From Cyanobacteria bacterium RI_101 (lineage in GTDB: Bacteria; Cyanobacteriota; Cyanobacteriia; Cyanobacteriales; Microcystaceae), in contig WGLZ01000065.1 in assembly GCA_016471375.1 (NCBI GenBank), positions 1 through 36,124 on the forward strand: a stretch of DNA of 36,124 nt, read 5' to 3'. Position 1 is the stretch's first letter. Each line of letters starts with the position of its first letter. Of this stretch, positions 33,833 through 36,124 are shown piece by piece. A program made the translations under genes and the position numbers. The notes below the pieces were generated by a model that worked only from the letters and a program-made list of their open reading frames with translations, had not been told where the DNA came from and did no database searches.

Positions 33833-34438
33833 TTATACTTGGTCTTCATCCCGTTTTTCCAGAGCCAGCGCCTCTATCAAGACCTTCAGATCAAGATACA
33901 TAGTACGATATGGATGGGCGGGTGGTAATGTCTCGTTGGGATCAGCGAACTCAAATCCTAGCTTTTCATAAAAACCAGATACGTCATAGGCTGGTTCAAC
34001 CTCAGAATCATAGAGAGCATCCACGGTAATGAACCTCACTCCGATGATAGGTGTGACTTCGGTAATCACGTAATCTATCGCCCACTCCACCAACCGAATA
34101 CCAAGCCCTTTTGTGCGCCGATCCACCGCCAGTAGTCCAATCTTGACAGCAGGAAAAGTCCGATACTTCACGCCTTCTTGAACCAAAAGAGTATTTTCTA
34201 CCTGTAGCTTATCCGCTAGCAGAGTAATGTAACCAACTAAAGCGTCTTGAACTCTGACAATCCAGCATTGACAAAGATGGGCGTCGGCTTCCCGTTGAAT
34301 TCGCCCCTGCTTCCAATAGGTTACAAATTCTCCCCTGACACAGCGAAACCCCTGACCAAGTTGCCGAAGTTCAGGGGTTAGGTGTTGAATATCAACTTGC
34401 GAGAAGTCAACTCCATCGAATTTTCCAGCACTAGCCAT
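33833..34438 (-). CDS. GNAT-family acetyltransferase
   Basis: From the ATG at 34438 this is a 201-residue protein. The acetyl-CoA-binding region is VKIGLLAVDRRTKGLGIRLVEWAIDYV (about 98-124), with the R/Q-x-x-G-x-G/A loop represented by RRTKGLGIRL, and a C-terminal FYEKLGFEFAD (about 165-175). It overlaps the upstream small gene by 8 bp. GNAT proteins paired with a small upstream partner can be TacT-like toxins that acetylate aminoacyl-tRNA. The partner here is not an obvious ribbon-helix-helix, so this stays a possibility. An upstream start at 34465 would add 9 residues inside the partner gene. Confidence 0.85.
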   Translation of the reverse strand: MASAGKFDGVDFSQVDIQHLTPELRQLGQGFRCVRGEFVTYWKQGRIQREADAHLCQCWIVRVQDALVGYITLLADKLQVENTLLVQEGVKYRTFPAVKIGLLAVDRRTKGLGIRLVEWAIDYVITEVTPIIGVRFITVDALYDSEVEPAYDVSGFYEKLGFEFADPNETLPPAHPYRTMYLDLKVLIEALALEKRDEDQV

Positions 34439-34625
34439 TTTTCTGCGCTTTACGACGACGAGCAACCAAGCGCTTTGCTAGAGCAAGCATGTGATCATTA
34501 ACCACTGCCCCGCCAGCGTCGATTGCTTCGAGCAGTTTCTTTGCGGCTTCGCCTGAAACGGGCTTAGACTGAGTGTTGAATGGATACTTCATAAGCGAAC
34601 CAAGCTGGAGTTTCATATCCATCAT
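34431..34625 (-). CDS. small protein upstream of GNAT, possible antitoxin
   Basis: This 64-residue protein begins MMDMKLQLGSLMKYPF, then VSGEAAKKLLEAIDAGGAVV, and ends in a basic tail RLVARRRKAQKNG. The overlap with the GNAT gene and position right after repeat R4 make a two-gene module likely. I recognise no family. The lysine/arginine tail could bind nucleic acid. Confidence 0.6.
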   Translation of the reverse strand: MMDMKLQLGSLMKYPFNTQSKPVSGEAAKKLLEAIDAGGAVVNDHMLALAKRLVARRRKAQKNG

Positions 34626-34676
34626 AACAAAGGTAAAAGCCAGATAAGTAGACTATCTAAAAACAATCTCATCTGA

Positions 34677-34835
34677 GGGGAACATCCGGCGCCGACAGGC
34701 AAGCATCCATCCCAGAAATATAGCGCCGTTTTCCCAGACTGACACAACTCTATGACAAAACTTTACCAATTCCAACCCCTCGGCGCTTTTCCTTATCGGC
34801 GCTGGAAAACGGCTTAAAACGGCACTGGGGGGAGT
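34677..34835 (-). repeat. island repeat R4, diverged
   Basis: The most diverged full-length copy. The first AGCGCCGA arm is altered (gacaggcaagcatccat replaces gacaagcgccgattcc), while the centre and right half, including ctcggcgcttttccttatcggcgctggaaaacggc, are well kept. Confidence 0.82.
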
Positions 34836-34866
34836 AGCTTTACTCGTTAACCGGCGCTAGTCGCTC

Positions 34867-35205
34867 TCAATCGTCCGTAACCTTCGAGCTAGCCCCCTCA
34901 AGCAGTGGAGAAGCGCCTCGTTTCGTGCGCCAACGTTCAAAAGAACGATGGCTTTCACCGCTTTGCCTACCCGCTAGCAAACCTTCAATACCTATATGCT
35001 CGTCCAAATCAATCCACTCTATTGCGTAACCATCCCCTAAAAGTTGCCAGTTCTCTCGCTCCTCTGAAGAAGCGTTGAGCAAACGGGGATACCAAGATAA
35101 GGGAATAATCAAGCTTCGTCCATCAATTAAGTCCACAATTAACTTTTCATCAGTCAGTCTTACTTGCGCGGCAAGAGGTTCTGTCTCAATCATCAAAGTA
35201 ATCAT
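34867..35205 (-). CDS. DUF2442 protein
   Basis: The start is the ATG at 35205: GGAGG lies 6 nt upstream, giving 112 residues. The family core is VRLTDEKLIVDLIDGRSLIIPLSWYPRLLNASSEERENW (about 16-54), followed by WIDLDEHIGIEGLLAG, all typical of DUF2442. Such proteins are commonly encoded right after DUF4160 genes and are suspected toxin-antitoxin or regulatory pairs of unproved function. The polar tail beyond residue 90 is extra. The start overlaps the DUF4160 stop by 20 bp. Confidence 0.88.
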   Translation of the reverse strand: MITLMIETEPLAAQVRLTDEKLIVDLIDGRSLIIPLSWYPRLLNASSEERENWQLLGDGYAIEWIDLDEHIGIEGLLAGRQSGESHRSFERWRTKRGASPLLEGASSKVTDD

Positions 35206-35422
35206 GCCAAGCCTCCAACAGTGTTTGCTCATGTTCTTCCACAACCCGACAAATATCATTTAACTCATGATCCTTAAACCCTCGATTCTTTTCTAAAGAA
35301 ACAGGACTAAGCCAAAACTTAGCCAATTGCCGATCTCGCTTAACATGAATATGGGCTGGTTCACCTCTATCAGAGCTGAAAAAGATGAAACTGTAAGGAC
35401 CAACCTGAAGAACCGTAGGCAT
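35186..35422 (-). CDS. DUF4160 protein
   Basis: From the ATG at 35422 the 78-residue protein reads MPTVLQVGPYSFIFFSSD, then EPAHIHVKRDRQLAKFWL, the DUF4160 signature, then DHELNDICRVVEEHEQTLLEAW. The ATG lies 2 bp from repeat R5, so its leader is made of repeat sequence. No good Shine-Dalgarno is visible there. Predicted partner of the DUF2442 gene. Confidence 0.88.
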   Translation of the reverse strand: MPTVLQVGPYSFIFFSSDRGEPAHIHVKRDRQLAKFWLSPVSLEKNRGFKDHELNDICRVVEEHEQTLLEAWHDYFDD

Positions 35423-35423
35423 T

Positions 35424-35567
35424 AGTGCCGACAAGCGCCGATTCCAAAAATATAGCGCCGATTTCCCGGACTGAGACAACTCCGTAACAAAACTTTACTA
35501 ACCCCAATCCCTCGGCGCTTTTCCTTATCGGCGCTTGAAAACGGCTTAAAACGGAGCTGGGGGTAAT
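35424..35567 (-). repeat. island repeat R5
   Basis: Near-identical to R1 and R3 in the arms and centre, with the longer right end. The left edge stops 2 bp before the DUF4160 start codon. The outermost left arm (cggcgcc in R3) is cut to gtgccgac. Confidence 0.85.
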
Positions 35568-35649
35568 GGCGAGAGTTTAGTAGATAAGGATACCTCTTTC
35601 TTTATCATTTACAGCACCCGTGCTCTGATCTAAAACTGAGTTAAGTTAC

Positions 35650-35979
35650 TTACTCGGCAAACATCTCAGCTAATACTTCAAGAAGCATTCTTTGTTCATC
35701 TTGACTGATCTGACCCAGCTTTTTGACCAATCTAGATTTATCTATGGTGCGGATTTGATCCAGAACAATTTGTCCTTGCTTACCCTGAAACTGACAAACG
35801 ACACGAGTAGGATATGATTTTCCCCTCGTAGTCATTGGAGCAACAATAACCGTATTAATATGACGGTTCATCTCATCAGGCGAGATGACAACAGAAGGTC
35901 GCGTCTTCTGGATTTCACTTCCCACAGTAGGATCAAGATTAACCAAGAAAACGTCGAAACGCTTAGCTACCACTCCCAT
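35650..35979 (-). CDS. mazF: MazF/PemK-family mRNA interferase
   Basis: This 109-residue toxin has the family order: KRFDVFLVNLDPTVGSEIQKTRPSVVIS (about 6-33), with the conserved GSEIQKTRP turn, then VIVAPMTTRG (about 44-53) and GQIVLDQIRTIDKSRLV (about 68-84). MazF cuts single-stranded mRNA at short motifs. The ATG is at 35979. An incomplete gene ends 22 bp upstream and could be the antitoxin. Confidence 0.92.
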   Translation of the reverse strand: MGVVAKRFDVFLVNLDPTVGSEIQKTRPSVVISPDEMNRHINTVIVAPMTTRGKSYPTRVVCQFQGKQGQIVLDQIRTIDKSRLVKKLGQISQDEQRMLLEVLAEMFAE

Positions 35980-36001
35980 TCAATCGTAAGCGTTCAGAGG
36001 G

Positions 36002-36124
36002 TTACGAAACAATAGGGGATTCGTCGTCCGCAGGAGAAAGAGGTAGTAAGGAAGGAGAAGGGCGGTTCAAACGAGAGGAGCGGAAGGTTTCAGAAAGAAA
36101 ATCAAGCACGTCTCGTTGCTGGGC
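36002..36124 (-). CDS. 3' end of an upstream gene, possible antitoxin
   Basis: An open frame enters at the window edge and ends with TAA at 36002, giving 40 residues (AQQRDVLDFLSETFRSSRL... ending DDESPIVS). QQRDVLDFL recalls the helix of DUF2281-type proteins, often antitoxins of PemK/MazF. The 22-bp gap to mazF fits a toxin-antitoxin operon. The start is outside the window, so the family is uncertain. Confidence 0.45.
   Translation of the reverse strand, partial: AQQRDVLDFLSETFRSSRLNRPSPSLLPLSPADDESPIVS

Noticed and set aside
31448-35567. Calling the repeats integron attC sites or a CRISPR array
   Set aside because: No consistent attC core sites, no integrase, units are whole genes rather than uniform spacers, and there are no cas genes.

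Overview
The window is cyanobacterial chromosomal DNA. Evidence: a tmRNA whose tag reads ANNIVSFKRVAVAA, a 433-residue HemL, a D1-processing-type CtpA, an acyl-lipid delta-12 desaturase (DesA), an NdbB-type NDH-2 and an LLS1-like Rieske protein. I cannot name the genus. The core is dense in the palindrome GGCGCC (six copies in hemL alone), while the usual cyanobacterial HIP1 octamer GCGATCGC was noticed only once.

Layout. (1) 1-1545: an IscB element on the minus strand with its HEARO/omega RNA upstream of the ORF, sitting directly upstream of hemL. (2) 1.6-29.5 kb: conserved core. This holds hemL, a hypothetical and a GST as a likely operon; ctpA; an ACT_3 protein; the tmRNA with a clear promoter and terminator; an anchored hypothetical; a degenerate histidine kinase; a Rieske oxygenase; ruvA; desA; an NlpE/META lipoprotein-like gene, hrcA and a barrel-like protein as an operon; ndbB converging on a Coq4-family gene; recF converging on an S9 peptidase; an 856-residue FG-GAP/UnbV/RTX protein; a TPR protein; a vWA-PP2C pair; and recD2. 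A 157-bp MITE with an 8-bp target duplication lies between the PP2C gene and recD2.

(3) 29.8-36.1 kb: an AT-rich accessory island. It holds a J-domain membrane protein, a hypothetical, and then a minus-strand series of small modules: PIN/RHH-like, a membrane protein plus HicBA, a small protein plus GNAT, DUF4160/DUF2442, and MazF with a partial upstream gene. Five copies of one 90-160 bp structured repeat (R1-R5) lie between the modules, each downstream of a module's last gene. This resembles an integron cassette array, but I see no canonical attC cores and no integrase. Three copies of a separate 101-bp MITE (TATAGCGGTC ends) lie at 21.2, 30.4 and 33.7 kb.

The most interesting parts are the repeat-separated toxin-antitoxin island and the IscB/omega-RNA locus. 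All functional calls rest on motif recognition by eye; no database search was run.
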